Source of the DNA: Chryseobacterium sp.
GTDB taxonomy: Bacteria; Bacteroidota; Bacteroidia; Flavobacteriales; Weeksellaceae
NCBI RefSeq assembly: GCF_008831505.1
Contig: NZ_CP044507.1
Coordinates: 1,426,001 to 1,490,000 of the forward strand
Direction: 5' to 3'
DNA: 64,000 nucleotides
Part shown: positions 50,644-59,751 of the stretch, piece by piece
Position numbering within the stretch: position 1 is the first letter of the stretch
How the letters are laid out: the number at the start of each line of letters is the position of its first letter
Notes under the pieces: generated by a model
Databases searched by the model: none
The model's input: only the letters and a program-made list of their open reading frames with translations
What the model was told of the DNA's origin: nothing
Translations under genes and position numbers: made by a program

Positions 50644-51501
50644 TTATAAATTATTTTTTAAAAATTCGATTATTTTATCTGTAGATTTTAAAAGGTCAGG
50701 TGGTAATGTTTCCTTTGGCCATGGCTCGGTCGCGCCCAGGGTATGATTGGCACCGTTCAGTATAAACAATTCCGAATCCCTGCACCATTCGTTCAGCAGG
50801 TAGGCTTCCTTATCCTTCACCGCCACATCTTCAGTACCCTGAATGATCAACATTGGCTTCCCCAGATGCTGTGCGCTGTACTGTACCGAAAAACGGTCTT
50901 CATTTGCCTTATAATCTTCGTAAAACTGATAATAATGTGGCATCTGCTGTTTGGTGCGTGCATTTTCGGAATACATGACACCTGACTCCTGCCAGTTTGT
51001 AAGCCGGTCGCCGGAGGGAAAACGGTAGCCGAAATGGCTTACACCGGCCAGCGAAACAAGCGCCTTTACGCGATCATCTTCAAAAGCTTTAATTACCGAG
51101 ATGCCGGCTCCCCTACTGTGGCCTATAAGTGCAACTTTCTCAGTATTGATTTCGGGTTGAACGATGAAATGGTTGATTACGGCATCATAATCGAGCATTT
51201 CCCTGCTGAAATTATTGTTTGCAAAGGCTTCCAGATCGGCAAATTCAGAAGGGTTGTCCAGCGTGGTGCCGTTATGCGAAAAATTGAATTTCACGAAATA
51301 AAATCCGGCTTGCGCTATTTTTTCAGCCATCAAATCCCAGGCGCCCCAGTCTTTATATCCTTTGTAGCCGTGGGCAAAAATGACCAGCGGAAGTTGGCCG
51401 GAAGTTTCCGGAAAGTAGGCATCAGCAAGGAAATTTCGAGTTGAGGAGTTTTCAATGATGATATTTCTATCGCCAATCACCTTTGTATTTTGTGTTTGCA
51501 T
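50644..51501 (-). CDS. alpha/beta hydrolase (dienelactone hydrolase-like)
   Basis: This 285-residue protein has an alpha/beta hydrolase fold without a signal peptide. LVIFAHGYKGYKDWGAWDLMAEKIA gives the oxyanion loop, ALIGHSRGAGISVIKAF the nucleophile Ser, and NGANHTLGATEPW the catalytic His, with an Asp in IIQGTEDVAVKDKEA. The substrate is unknown; the family includes esterases, acyl-peptidases and dienelactone hydrolases. The gene stands alone between a TerC gene and a divergent small outer-membrane-like gene. Confidence 0.9.
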   Translation of the reverse strand: MQTQNTKVIGDRNIIIENSSTRNFLADAYFPETSGQLPLVIFAHGYKGYKDWGAWDLMAEKIAQAGFYFVKFNFSHNGTTLDNPSEFADLEAFANNNFSREMLDYDAVINHFIVQPEINTEKVALIGHSRGAGISVIKAFEDDRVKALVSLAGVSHFGYRFPSGDRLTNWQESGVMYSENARTKQQMPHYYQFYEDYKANEDRFSVQYSAQHLGKPMLIIQGTEDVAVKDKEAYLLNEWCRDSELFILNGANHTLGATEPWPKETLPPDLLKSTDKIIEFLKNNL

Positions 51502-51537
51502 TTAAAATTGAGTTAAATTTAAGAAATATTAAAGGTT

Positions 51538-52023
51538 ATGAGAACTGCTGTTTTACTGTTTTTGCTGTATTCTTCTGCAATTATCGCGCAAAAGAATGAA
51601 CTTAAAATTAATTTGTTGAAAATCGGTGAGGTAAGTTATGAGCGCCGGCTAAATGATCGTTTCTCAACCGGCCTGCATGCCGGAACGGGCTTATTTAAAA
51701 TTGGGGATGAACAGAACCGGTTTACTATCAAAGGCTTTGGGCGTTATTATATGAGTAAAGATCAGAATTTCAGCAAGTTCTTTCTGCAACTGTCTTTTGT
51801 CTACAACCGTCATGAATATTTTCCTTCTTCAGATCCGGACATATGGCATCGAGTGGGCATTTATGATGAAGCTGGAATTCTGGCCGGGGTTGGCTATAAA
51901 GTCCTGCTAAACGAAAAGTTTACAGTTGATCTCTATATCGACGTTGGTCCTGAATTCCTCAATAGGAGCGCACTATTACCCGTTATGGCTGATGCAGGAA
52001 TTAATGCGGGTTACCGCTTCTAG
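51538..52023 (+). CDS. small exported beta-barrel-like protein
   Basis: This 161-residue protein has a signal peptide (MRTAVLLFLLYSSAIIAQ) followed by alternating strands such as INLLKIGEVSYERRLNDRFSTGLHAG, FTIKGFGRYYMSK and FTVDLYIDVGPEFL, and ends in Arg-Phe. The pattern and the final Phe are those of small outer-membrane beta barrels like the DUF3575 group. No binding or catalytic residues are recognised. It is a single-gene unit. Confidence 0.65.
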   Translation: MRTAVLLFLLYSSAIIAQKNELKINLLKIGEVSYERRLNDRFSTGLHAGTGLFKIGDEQNRFTIKGFGRYYMSKDQNFSKFFLQLSFVYNRHEYFPSSDPDIWHRVGIYDEAGILAGVGYKVLLNEKFTVDLYIDVGPEFLNRSALLPVMADAGINAGYRF

Positions 52024-52291
52024 TTTTCGTAGTTTTAGCTAATAAAAATAAGTTAATACGCTGTGATTTCTACTCCGGATTATTAATCTATAGCGATACA
52101 ATAGGCGATTCGGCAGGAATCGTATCTGTGTAGCTGACTGAAAATCTGTGGCAGCGAGTTCCGTAGGGACGCTATCTGTAATCCTCAAATCAACCAAAAC
52201 CTCATGCTGTTGACTTCATCAGTGACTTTGATATATGGTGCAAATTCTACGAAGGGGAATTCCCCATGCGTGAGCGATGGCAGCGGAAATC
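52024..52291 (+). other. non-coding region leading into the hairpin element
   Basis: This stretch has no credible gene. Its last 40 bases (GCGTGAGCGATGGCAGCGGAAATCC-like, about 52268-52292) are the left shoulder of the hairpin element. Together with GATTGGAGCGGACGTAGCGA between the hairpins (52338-52357), they look like the conserved flanks of a flavobacterial intergenic repeat. Confidence 0.5.
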
Positions 52292-52338
52292 CTTTCTTTT
52301 TTTGGGCGGCGGCTCCGCCGCCGCCCAAAAAAAGAAAG
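52292..52338. repeat. REP-like element, first perfect hairpin
   Basis: Two perfectly complementary 22-base arms (52292-52313 and 52317-52338) flank a 3-base loop. Each arm has a pyrimidine/purine end, seven T or A residues and a GGGCGGCGGC core. Such a long perfect palindrome is far beyond a normal terminator and indicates a mobile or amplified palindromic repeat. Confidence 0.85.
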
Positions 52339-52355
52339 ATTGGAGCGGACGTAGC

Positions 52356-52394
52356 GACCCTGGCAGCGGCGGCGAAGCCGCCGCTGCCAGGGTC
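52356..52394. repeat. REP-like element, second perfect hairpin
   Basis: Two perfectly complementary 18-base arms (52356-52373 and 52377-52394, starting GACCCTGGCAGCGG) flank a GAA loop. It follows the first hairpin after 17 bases, and GCCCAAAAAAAA after it echoes the first hairpin. Confidence 0.85.
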
Positions 52395-52400
52395 ACGCCC

Positions 52401-52433
52401 AAAAAAAATCACCCAGAGTTAAACTGAGTGATT
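52401..52433 (-). terminator. terminator of the M13 peptidase gene
   Basis: On the minus strand a 10-bp stem with one G-U pair (52424-52433 with 52407-52416) runs into eight T residues. It lies directly after the M13 stop codon. Confidence 0.85.
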
Positions 52434-52441
52434 CTAATTAT

Positions 52442-54526
52442 TTACCAGATCTTTATCCTTTCTTCCGGTGCCCTGTAAAGCTTGTCACCAGGTTTTACAT
52501 CAAAAGCCTTGTAGAAGGAATCCTGATTCACCAAAGGTCCGAAGGCCCGGAAATAACCCGGTGAATGAGGGTCGGTCTTCACCTGGTTGATCATATACTG
52601 CTCCGTAGATTTCGTACGCCATACCGTAGCCCAACTCATGAAGAAACGCTGATCCTGGGTGAAACCGCTGATAAGTCCCGGATTGCCATGGTCTTTCAGG
52701 TACATCTGAAGCGCCGTATAAGCCACAGCTACTCCTCCAAGATCACCAATATTCTCCCCGCTGGTAAATTTACCGTTTATGAATGTCCCCTTTACAGGCT
52801 CGTATTTGCTGTACTGATCAGCCAGCTGATTTACCTTGTTTTCAAAATTCTTAAGGTCAGCGGCAGTCCACCAATTGTTCAGATTACCGTCGCCGTCGAA
52901 CCTAGAACCGGAATCATCAAAACCATGAGAGATTTCATGTCCGATTACAGCACCAATACCGCCAAAATTGACGGCGGGATCGGCTTTGAAATTAAAGAAG
53001 GGCGGCTGCAGGATGGCTGCCGGGAATACGATTTCGTTATTGGAACCGCTGTAATAAGCGTTAACAGTCTGCGGAGCCATACCCCATTCCGTTTTATCCA
53101 CCGGTTTGCCCACTTTATCCAAATTCTTCGCATAGTTCCATTCGGTTACCTTCTGAAGGTTTTCGTAATAACTTCCGCCCTCGCCTGCAGGGGTTAATTC
53201 AAGTTTGGAATAGTCCTTCCAGGTATCGGGATAAGCAATCTTAACCCCGAATTTAGACAGTTTTTCCTGTGCTTTTACCTTGGTTTCCGGAGACATCCAG
53301 TCCAGATTGCTGATGTGCTGCTGGAAAGCCTTTTTTAAATAGGAAATATAGGTTTCCATTTGGGCTTTGGCTTCTGCCGGGAAATATTTTTCCACATAAA
53401 GTTTACCAAAAGCTTCACCCAAAGTACCGTTTACTACACCTAAGCCGCGTTTATCCATGGAACGCTGCTCTTTCTGGCCCTGCAGATACTTGGAGTAGAA
53501 ATTAAAATTGATGTCATCCAGTGTTTTGTTCAGGTTTCCGGCATTTCCGGCCACCATCCTGGCTTTCATGTATTCTTTGATTAAGGGCAGATTCTTCGCC
53601 GTCATCCAGGAATCCATATTCTGGTAGTATTTAAGCTCAGAAACAATCACCCTGTCGGTCTTCACACCTACCTTATTCAGATAATCGGCCAGATTAATAT
53701 TTTTTACCAGTTGCGGAAGTTCGGCTACGGTCTTAGGATTATAGCGCAGGTTAGCATCCCGGTTCTGCTCGTTGGTCAGAAGATTTTGGGCAAGTTTCTT
53801 TTCAAAATCAACGACTTTACCCGCCGTTTGCACAGCGTTTTGATGTCCTGCTTCGGTAAGAAGCTGAGAAACGTAATTTTTATATTCAGCCAGTGTCTTT
53901 GTATTGGACTCGCTTTCTTTCTGGTAATAATCGCGCCCCAGTCCCAGGCTCGGTCCGCCAAAGTAGACCGCATTCATGTTCGAATTTTTCAAATCCGGTC
54001 CTACCCTCCAGGCATAAAACGGATTGTCGCCGGATTTAGTGGCTTCTATCAGGTATTTCTGCAGGTCAGCAATAGATTTAATAGCATCAATCTTTGCCAG
54101 ATCACCTTTAATAGGATTAAGGCCGTCCGCATTCCTTTTGTCCCAGTCCATAAATGTCCCGTACAAAGCCTGAATTTTCTGTCCTTCCGAACCCGCAGCA
54201 AAGCTGTCATTCAGGATTTGTTTTAAGATGCCGAGCGAAGCAACATCAACATCTTCCCTAAGCGCATTGAAACTTCCCCAGCTGGCTTTATCAGAAGGAA
54301 TTTCGGCTGTTTTCACCCAATTCCCGTTCACATAACTGAAGAAATCATCCTGCGGACGTACGGAGGTGTCCATATAGGAAAGATTAAGTCCTTCTTCCTT
54401 CACCGGTTCGGATTTTACAGCTGCGGTAGTTTCAGATGCAGGAGTCTCAGCGGTCTTCGCTGTGGTACAGGAATTAAGAAATACGACACCGGAGAGAGCT
54501 AAAAGGCCTATACTTATTTTTTTCAT
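52442..54526 (-). CDS. M13 family metallopeptidase (neprilysin/PepO-like), lipoprotein
   Basis: This 694-residue protein has a lipoprotein signal (VVFLNSCTTAKT, lipid-bearing Cys20), a linker rich in Glu, Ala and Thr, and a full M13 domain. The zinc motif HEISH is near residue 530 (IGHEISHGFDDSGSRFDGDG), the third ligand Glu lies in GENIGDLGG, and NAYYSGSNNEIVFPAAILQPPFF is the conserved upstream segment. The C-terminus ends in RAPEERIKIW, typical of the family. It probably degrades peptides in the periplasm or at the outer membrane surface. Confidence 0.97.
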   Translation of the reverse strand: MKKISIGLLALSGVVFLNSCTTAKTAETPASETTAAVKSEPVKEEGLNLSYMDTSVRPQDDFFSYVNGNWVKTAEIPSDKASWGSFNALREDVDVASLGILKQILNDSFAAGSEGQKIQALYGTFMDWDKRNADGLNPIKGDLAKIDAIKSIADLQKYLIEATKSGDNPFYAWRVGPDLKNSNMNAVYFGGPSLGLGRDYYQKESESNTKTLAEYKNYVSQLLTEAGHQNAVQTAGKVVDFEKKLAQNLLTNEQNRDANLRYNPKTVAELPQLVKNINLADYLNKVGVKTDRVIVSELKYYQNMDSWMTAKNLPLIKEYMKARMVAGNAGNLNKTLDDINFNFYSKYLQGQKEQRSMDKRGLGVVNGTLGEAFGKLYVEKYFPAEAKAQMETYISYLKKAFQQHISNLDWMSPETKVKAQEKLSKFGVKIAYPDTWKDYSKLELTPAGEGGSYYENLQKVTEWNYAKNLDKVGKPVDKTEWGMAPQTVNAYYSGSNNEIVFPAAILQPPFFNFKADPAVNFGGIGAVIGHEISHGFDDSGSRFDGDGNLNNWWTAADLKNFENKVNQLADQYSKYEPVKGTFINGKFTSGENIGDLGGVAVAYTALQMYLKDHGNPGLISGFTQDQRFFMSWATVWRTKSTEQYMINQVKTDPHSPGYFRAFGPLVNQDSFYKAFDVKPGDKLYRAPEERIKIW

Positions 54527-54552
54527 TTGATAATATCTTTGATTGAACCGTC

Positions 54553-54560
54553 CAAATATA
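54553..54560 (-). promoter_or_regulatory. -7 box of the M13 peptidase gene
   Basis: The minus strand reads TATATTTG, a TAnnTTTG match, 26 bp before the ATG at 54526. Confidence 0.5.
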
Positions 54561-54663
54561 ACGAATATTTTTGGGCAGAAATTATTAGTGATTTTGTGAA
54601 GGGTTCAGATTTTGCTCATGCCTTTGCAATCTTTTAATTCATATTAAACATTTAATCTAACAG

Positions 54664-55695
54664 ATGGCCAGGAAAACCTTCATCCGCTTTACCGACAAAG
54701 GAATATACTGTGTGCCCGGCAAATTTTACCTGGATCCGTGGAAGCCTGTAGACCTGGCCATAATTTCACACGGTCACGGCGACCATGCCAGATGGGGAAT
54801 GAAAAAATACCTTTGCCATGATTACAGTAAACCCATTTTGAAACACCGCATCGGACAGGATATTGAGATCCAGAGCCTGGGTTATGGCGAAGAAATTAAC
54901 ATCAATGGAGTGAAAGTTTCCTTTCACCCTGCCGGGCATATCGTCGGTTCGGCACAGATCAGGATGGAATACAAGGGTTATGTAATTGTTTTTTCAGGCG
55001 ATTACAAAACCGATGACGATGGTCTGTCTACCCCTTTCGAACTGGTGAAATGTAACGAATTCATTACGGAAAGCACCTTTGGTCTACCCATTTATAACTG
55101 GCTGCAGCCTGCGGACTATGCGGAGCTCATGCAAACCTGGGTGAACCAAAACAGACAGAACGGTAAAACTTCCGTTTTCATCGGTTATTCCTTGGGCAAA
55201 GCCCAGCGCATCATGAAATCTTTGGAAGGCAGCGGGAAAATCTTCGTTCATCAGTCTATCGCCAGGCTTAATGAAGCCATGGAATCGGTTAATATTAAAT
55301 TGCCGGAGTATGAAACCCTTGATTTTTTGGAAGGAGCCAAAGCGGCCAAAGGTGAAATCGTAATCCTACCACCGGCTCTGCTGGACTCCAATGTCATTAA
55401 AAAAATACCGGACCGGGCTACTGCCATCTGTTCCGGCTGGATGCAGGTTCGCGGATCCCGAAGGTGGCGCTCTGCAGATGCCGGTTTTTCCATTTCCGAT
55501 CATGCCGACTGGAATGGTTTGCTGAAGACCGTGAAAGCCACGGAAGCCGAAAAGGTATACGTCACTCACGGACAAACCGCTGTTTTCTCGAAATACCTGC
55601 GCGAACTAGGAATTGATGCAGTGGAACTGCAAACTATTTTTGGCGATGAGGAAATGGAGGAAAAGGAAATCATAACCAATGAAGAAAGCCGATGA
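54664..55695 (+). CDS. ligase-associated DNA exonuclease, MBL fold
   Basis: This 343-residue protein is a metallo-beta-lactamase-fold nuclease of the ligase-associated exonuclease type. The metal motif HxHxDH is visible in ISHGHGDHARWG near residue 37. Other ligands lie in FHPAGHIVGSAQI and VFSGDYKTDDDG, and the beta-CASP-like C-terminal half contains FIGYSLGKAQRIM, SGWMQVRGSRRWRS and YVTHGQTAVFSKYL. The enzyme trims DNA ends from the 5' side in the best-studied homologue. Its last codon overlaps the ligase gene by 4 bp; it is the first gene of the repair operon. Confidence 0.93.
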   Translation: MARKTFIRFTDKGIYCVPGKFYLDPWKPVDLAIISHGHGDHARWGMKKYLCHDYSKPILKHRIGQDIEIQSLGYGEEININGVKVSFHPAGHIVGSAQIRMEYKGYVIVFSGDYKTDDDGLSTPFELVKCNEFITESTFGLPIYNWLQPADYAELMQTWVNQNRQNGKTSVFIGYSLGKAQRIMKSLEGSGKIFVHQSIARLNEAMESVNIKLPEYETLDFLEGAKAAKGEIVILPPALLDSNVIKKIPDRATAICSGWMQVRGSRRWRSADAGFSISDHADWNGLLKTVKATEAEKVYVTHGQTAVFSKYLRELGIDAVELQTIFGDEEMEEKEIITNEESR

Positions 55696-57272
55696 AGGAT
55701 TTTGCGCTTCTTATAAATACGCTGGACAGTACCAATAAAACCAATGCTAAGATCGACGCAATGGTGCATTACCTGCAAACCGCCGATTCCAGTGACAGAC
55801 TGTGGTTTCTGGCACTTTTTACAGGTAAACGGCCCAAGCGACCCGTCAATACCAATTTTCTTCGGCAGTGGGCGCTGGAACTTACCGGTTTGCCGGAATG
55901 GCTTTTTGTGGAAGCCTACTCTTCCGTAGGTGACCTTGGCGAAACACTTTCGCTGATCCTTCCCAATCCTGCAGAAACAGTTGAAAAATCGCTGACACAG
56001 TGGATGGTAGAACTCATAGCGCTGAAAGATTTTACAGAGGAAGAAAAGAAAGCTTATGTAATTGAGTCCTGGAACGGGCTGAACCATCTGGAGCGTTTTA
56101 TATTTAACAAACTGATTGGCGGAAGTTTCCGTATTGGTGTCTCAAAGAAACTGCTTATTAACGCCCTGGCAAAATATTCCGGTATCGAAGCAAATATCCT
56201 GATGCACAGCATTATGGGCAAGTGGAATATTGATGAAGTTGATTTCGAAAACCTTATACAGGGCACTGATATCAACCCGGACGAATCCAAACCCTATCCT
56301 TTCTGCCTGGCGTATCCACTGGAAAAAGAAGTCCAAGACCTGGGCGAACGCGAAAGATGGCAGGCAGAATATAAGTGGGACGGTATTCGCGGCCAGTTCA
56401 TTAAACGGAACGATGAAATATTTATATGGTCCCGCGGCGAAGAACTGGTTACCGATCAATTTCCCGAAATAGTTTCCGCACTTCAGGAAATGTCCGGCAA
56501 CTTTGTTATTGACGGAGAAATTCTGGTTGTGAAGGATGGCAAAGTACTTAACTTCAACGAACTTCAGAAAAGACTGAACCGTAAAACCATATCAAAAAAA
56601 ATGCTGGAAGAACTTCCCGTGCAGATATTTGTCTATGATATACTGGAACTGGATTATGAAGACCTGCGTGAAAAACCTCTGGCAGACCGGCGCGTCCTGC
56701 TGGAAGGGCTTATTATGAATAGCCCCACCGCCAATATTCATCTTTCTGAAGTTTTAGAAGCAGCAAGCTGGGAGGAACTCGCCAATATCCGTGAAAGGTC
56801 ACGGGACAACAACTCGGAAGGTTTGATGCTGAAGGAGAAGGAATCGCAATACCACGCCGGACGTAAGAAAGGGGATTGGTGGAAATGGAAAGTGAGTCCG
56901 CTCACCATCGATGCGGTTTTAATTTATGCTCAAAAGGGTTCCGGAAGACGGAGCAGTTACTATACTGATTATACTTTCGGTGTGAAGAGCGGCGATTCTA
57001 TTGTGACGATTGCGAAAGCCTATTCCGGACTTACAGATAAGGAAATTATGGAAGTTTCCAAGTTCGTGAATAAAAATGCAGTTGAAAAATTTGGCCCCGT
57101 GAGGACGGTGAAGGCCGAACTTGTTTTTGAAATCGCTTTTGAAGGAATTGGATTCAGCAAAAGGCATAAAAGCGGAGTTGCACTCAGGTTCCCCAGAATT
57201 GTCCGGTGGCGCCGTGATAAGACGGTAGATGAGATTGATGATATTGAGGAAATTAAAAAACTGATCCAATAA
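55692..57272 (+). CDS. ATP-dependent DNA ligase (ligase-associated cluster)
   Basis: This 526-residue protein is an ATP-dependent DNA ligase with an N-terminal DNA-binding domain (about 1-200), then a nucleotidyltransferase domain with catalytic Lys228 in AEYKWDGIRGQ, DGEILVV, and the OB domain near VRTVKAELVFEIAFEGI. It seals nicks by adenylation of Lys with ATP. Its translation is coupled to the upstream exonuclease gene by a 4-bp overlap, and the helicase gene follows after 25 bp. It belongs to the LigB-like group of the bacterial four-gene repair cluster rather than to LigD. Confidence 0.95.
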   Translation: MKDFALLINTLDSTNKTNAKIDAMVHYLQTADSSDRLWFLALFTGKRPKRPVNTNFLRQWALELTGLPEWLFVEAYSSVGDLGETLSLILPNPAETVEKSLTQWMVELIALKDFTEEEKKAYVIESWNGLNHLERFIFNKLIGGSFRIGVSKKLLINALAKYSGIEANILMHSIMGKWNIDEVDFENLIQGTDINPDESKPYPFCLAYPLEKEVQDLGERERWQAEYKWDGIRGQFIKRNDEIFIWSRGEELVTDQFPEIVSALQEMSGNFVIDGEILVVKDGKVLNFNELQKRLNRKTISKKMLEELPVQIFVYDILELDYEDLREKPLADRRVLLEGLIMNSPTANIHLSEVLEAASWEELANIRERSRDNNSEGLMLKEKESQYHAGRKKGDWWKWKVSPLTIDAVLIYAQKGSGRRSSYYTDYTFGVKSGDSIVTIAKAYSGLTDKEIMEVSKFVNKNAVEKFGPVRTVKAELVFEIAFEGIGFSKRHKSGVALRFPRIVRWRRDKTVDEIDDIEEIKKLIQ

Positions 57273-57297
57273 TTCCGGCCGGTAATCCAGAAAACAG

Positions 57298-59751
57298 ATG
57301 ACAGAAAAATTCAAAAGCAGCAACGGATACCAAATCATAAAACGGTGGATGGAATCCCGGGATATGGAACCGTTTACCTTTCAGGCAGAAACCTGGTACA
57401 GGTACTCGCTTAAATATTCCGGTATGGTGGTCGCGCCTACAGGCTTTGGAAAAACCTTTTCTGTATTCCTGGCTGTGGTCATTGACTTCATGAACCATCC
57501 GGAAAAATACAATTCCGGGATGAAACTGCTCTGGATCACACCCCTGCGCGCACTGGCGAAAGATATTGCTAAAGCAATGAGTGAAGCGCTGGAGGACATA
57601 GGTCTGGATTGGGAAGTGGATGTGCGCAATGGCGATACGCCCAAAGATGTCCGTGCCCGCCAGACAAAGAAGATGCCTGACGTACTGATAATCACGCCGG
57701 AAAGCCTGCATCTGCTTTTAGCTCAGAAGAATCATCCCAATTTTTTTAAAAACCTGAACTGCGTAGTCATAGACGAATGGCATGAGTTGCTGAGCTCCAA
57801 ACGGGGAGTCATGACCGAGCTGGCCTTAAGCCGAATCACAGCTTACAGCCCAAAACTCAGGATTTGGGGAATTACGGCTACGATTGGGAATCTGGATCAG
57901 GCGATGGAAGTGCTCATTCCCTACAATCTTAAAAAAACCAGGGTGGTTGCCCGTGAAAAAAAGAAAATTGAAATTCATTCTGTATTCCCGGACGATGTGG
58001 AGGTACTTCCCTGGGCAGGTCATCTGGGTACCAAACTTGTGGATAAGATTATCCCGATTATCATGGCCAGCAAAACAACCCTGATCTTCACCAATACCCG
58101 AAGTCAGGCCGAAATGTGGTATCAGGTTTTGCTGTCCGCAAATCCGGAGTTTGCAGGACAGTTGGCTATCCATCACAGTTCGGTGGATCGTGACATTCGG
58201 ATATGGATTGAAGAGAATCTCTCCTCAGGTTATCTGAAGGCAGCGATATCAACCTCCTCACTGGATTTAGGGGTCGATTTCAAGCCGGTGGACACTGTCA
58301 TTCAGATTGGGTCCAGTAAAGGGATTGCCAGGTTTCTGCAGCGGGCCGGCCGTAGTGGGCACTCGCCCTTTGAAACTTCCAAAATCTATTTCGTTCCTAC
58401 ACATTCACTGGAACTTATTGAGGTAGCTGCACTTAAAGAAGCAGTGAAGCAGAAACAGGTAGAGCCGCGCGAACCGCTTGTCCTCTGTTATGATGTCCTG
58501 ATTCAGTATGTAATGACCTTAGCAGTAGGTACCGGTTTTGAGGAAGAAGAAACGTACCGCCAAATCTCACAAACCCACGCTTTCCGCGAATTCAGTCCCG
58601 CAGACTGGTCCTGGCTTCTGTCCTTCATTACCGTAGGAGGCAAACTTAAAAACTATGAGGAATACCATAAAGTAGTTATTCAGGACGGACTGTATAAGGT
58701 GACTTCCAGAAGGATCGCCATGCTGCACCGGATAAACATTGGTGCCATCGTGAGCGATTCCATGATGAAGGTTAAGTTCTTCGGAGGTGGTTATATCGGG
58801 ATGATTGAGGAATATTTCATTTCAAAACTCAACAAAAACGATAAATTCGTGCTGGCCGGCCGTGTTTTGGAAGTTTCGCACATTAAAGAAATGACAGTGT
58901 ATGTAAAAAATTCGTCCGGTAAAGCAATTGTACCCAGCTATTTAGGCGGGAGATTGCCATTATCATCTAATTTAAGTGGATTTTTGCGGGAGAAACTGTC
59001 CGAATCACTGAATGCCAAATCATCCGAAAAGGAGCTTACTTTCCTGCACCCGCTTTTGGTAAGTCAGCAGGAAAATTCGCACATACCCAATGAACATGAA
59101 TTTCTGGTTGAAAAAATAAAGACCCGGGAAGGATTTCACCTGTTTATGTATCCGTTTGAAGGCAGGCTAATGCACGAGATCATAAGTGCCCTCGTAGCTT
59201 ACAGGATTTCAAAAATTTCCCCAATCTCATTTTCGATGGCCATGAACGATTATGGTTTTGAACTCTTTTCCAAACTTGAAATCCCGGTAGATGAGGACAA
59301 TGTTAATGACATTTTAAGCAAAGAAAATCTGATTCAGGACGTGCTGAGTTCAGTAAATTCAACAGAGATGGCCAGACGGAAATTCCGCGACATCGCAGTA
59401 ATTTCCGGCATGGTGGTACGCAATTATCCGGGGCAGCAAAAGAACAATAAGAACCTTCAGGCATCAGCGGGTCTGATATTCAACGTACTGGAAGATCACG
59501 ACCCTCAAAACCTGCTCCTGAAGCAGGCTTATGCAGAGGTTTTTTTCCAGCAGATAGATGAAGCACGTCTGGCCACCGCGTTTAACCGGATCCATGACAG
59601 CCAGATCATTCTAAAGGAGTCCAATACCTTCACCCCACTCAGTTTTCCCATAAAAGTGGACAGTTTGCGCCAAAGTTTGAGCAGCGAGGATCTCTCGGCA
59701 AGAATTTTGAGGCTTAAGGCGGAAGCCATGAAAAAACGGATGAGGAAATGA
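57298..59751 (+). CDS. Lhr-type DEXH helicase, ligase-associated
   Basis: This 817-residue protein is an Lhr-core superfamily 2 helicase. Walker A is APTGFGKTF with Lys52, motif II is VVIDEWHE, motif III is WGITATIG and motif VI is FLQRAGRSGHSP. The remaining C-terminal part holds the winged-helix and Lhr-specific domains (RIAMLHRINIGAIVSDS, VKFFGGGYIGMIEEYFI). Lhr-core enzymes move 3' to 5' on single-stranded DNA and unwind RNA:DNA hybrids. The start overlaps nothing, but its end overlaps the PdeM gene by 4 bp. Confidence 0.95.
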   Translation: MTEKFKSSNGYQIIKRWMESRDMEPFTFQAETWYRYSLKYSGMVVAPTGFGKTFSVFLAVVIDFMNHPEKYNSGMKLLWITPLRALAKDIAKAMSEALEDIGLDWEVDVRNGDTPKDVRARQTKKMPDVLIITPESLHLLLAQKNHPNFFKNLNCVVIDEWHELLSSKRGVMTELALSRITAYSPKLRIWGITATIGNLDQAMEVLIPYNLKKTRVVAREKKKIEIHSVFPDDVEVLPWAGHLGTKLVDKIIPIIMASKTTLIFTNTRSQAEMWYQVLLSANPEFAGQLAIHHSSVDRDIRIWIEENLSSGYLKAAISTSSLDLGVDFKPVDTVIQIGSSKGIARFLQRAGRSGHSPFETSKIYFVPTHSLELIEVAALKEAVKQKQVEPREPLVLCYDVLIQYVMTLAVGTGFEEEETYRQISQTHAFREFSPADWSWLLSFITVGGKLKNYEEYHKVVIQDGLYKVTSRRIAMLHRINIGAIVSDSMMKVKFFGGGYIGMIEEYFISKLNKNDKFVLAGRVLEVSHIKEMTVYVKNSSGKAIVPSYLGGRLPLSSNLSGFLREKLSESLNAKSSEKELTFLHPLLVSQQENSHIPNEHEFLVEKIKTREGFHLFMYPFEGRLMHEIISALVAYRISKISPISFSMAMNDYGFELFSKLEIPVDEDNVNDILSKENLIQDVLSSVNSTEMARRKFRDIAVISGMVVRNYPGQQKNNKNLQASAGLIFNVLEDHDPQNLLLKQAYAEVFFQQIDEARLATAFNRIHDSQIILKESNTFTPLSFPIKVDSLRQSLSSEDLSARILRLKAEAMKKRMRK

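Noticed and set aside
52185-52422. Overlapping open frames on both strands across the hairpin element
   Set aside because: Their residues are just runs of Ala, Pro and Lys from the GC-rich inverted repeats and A/T runs. The same segment is explained better as a palindromic repeat with no gene.
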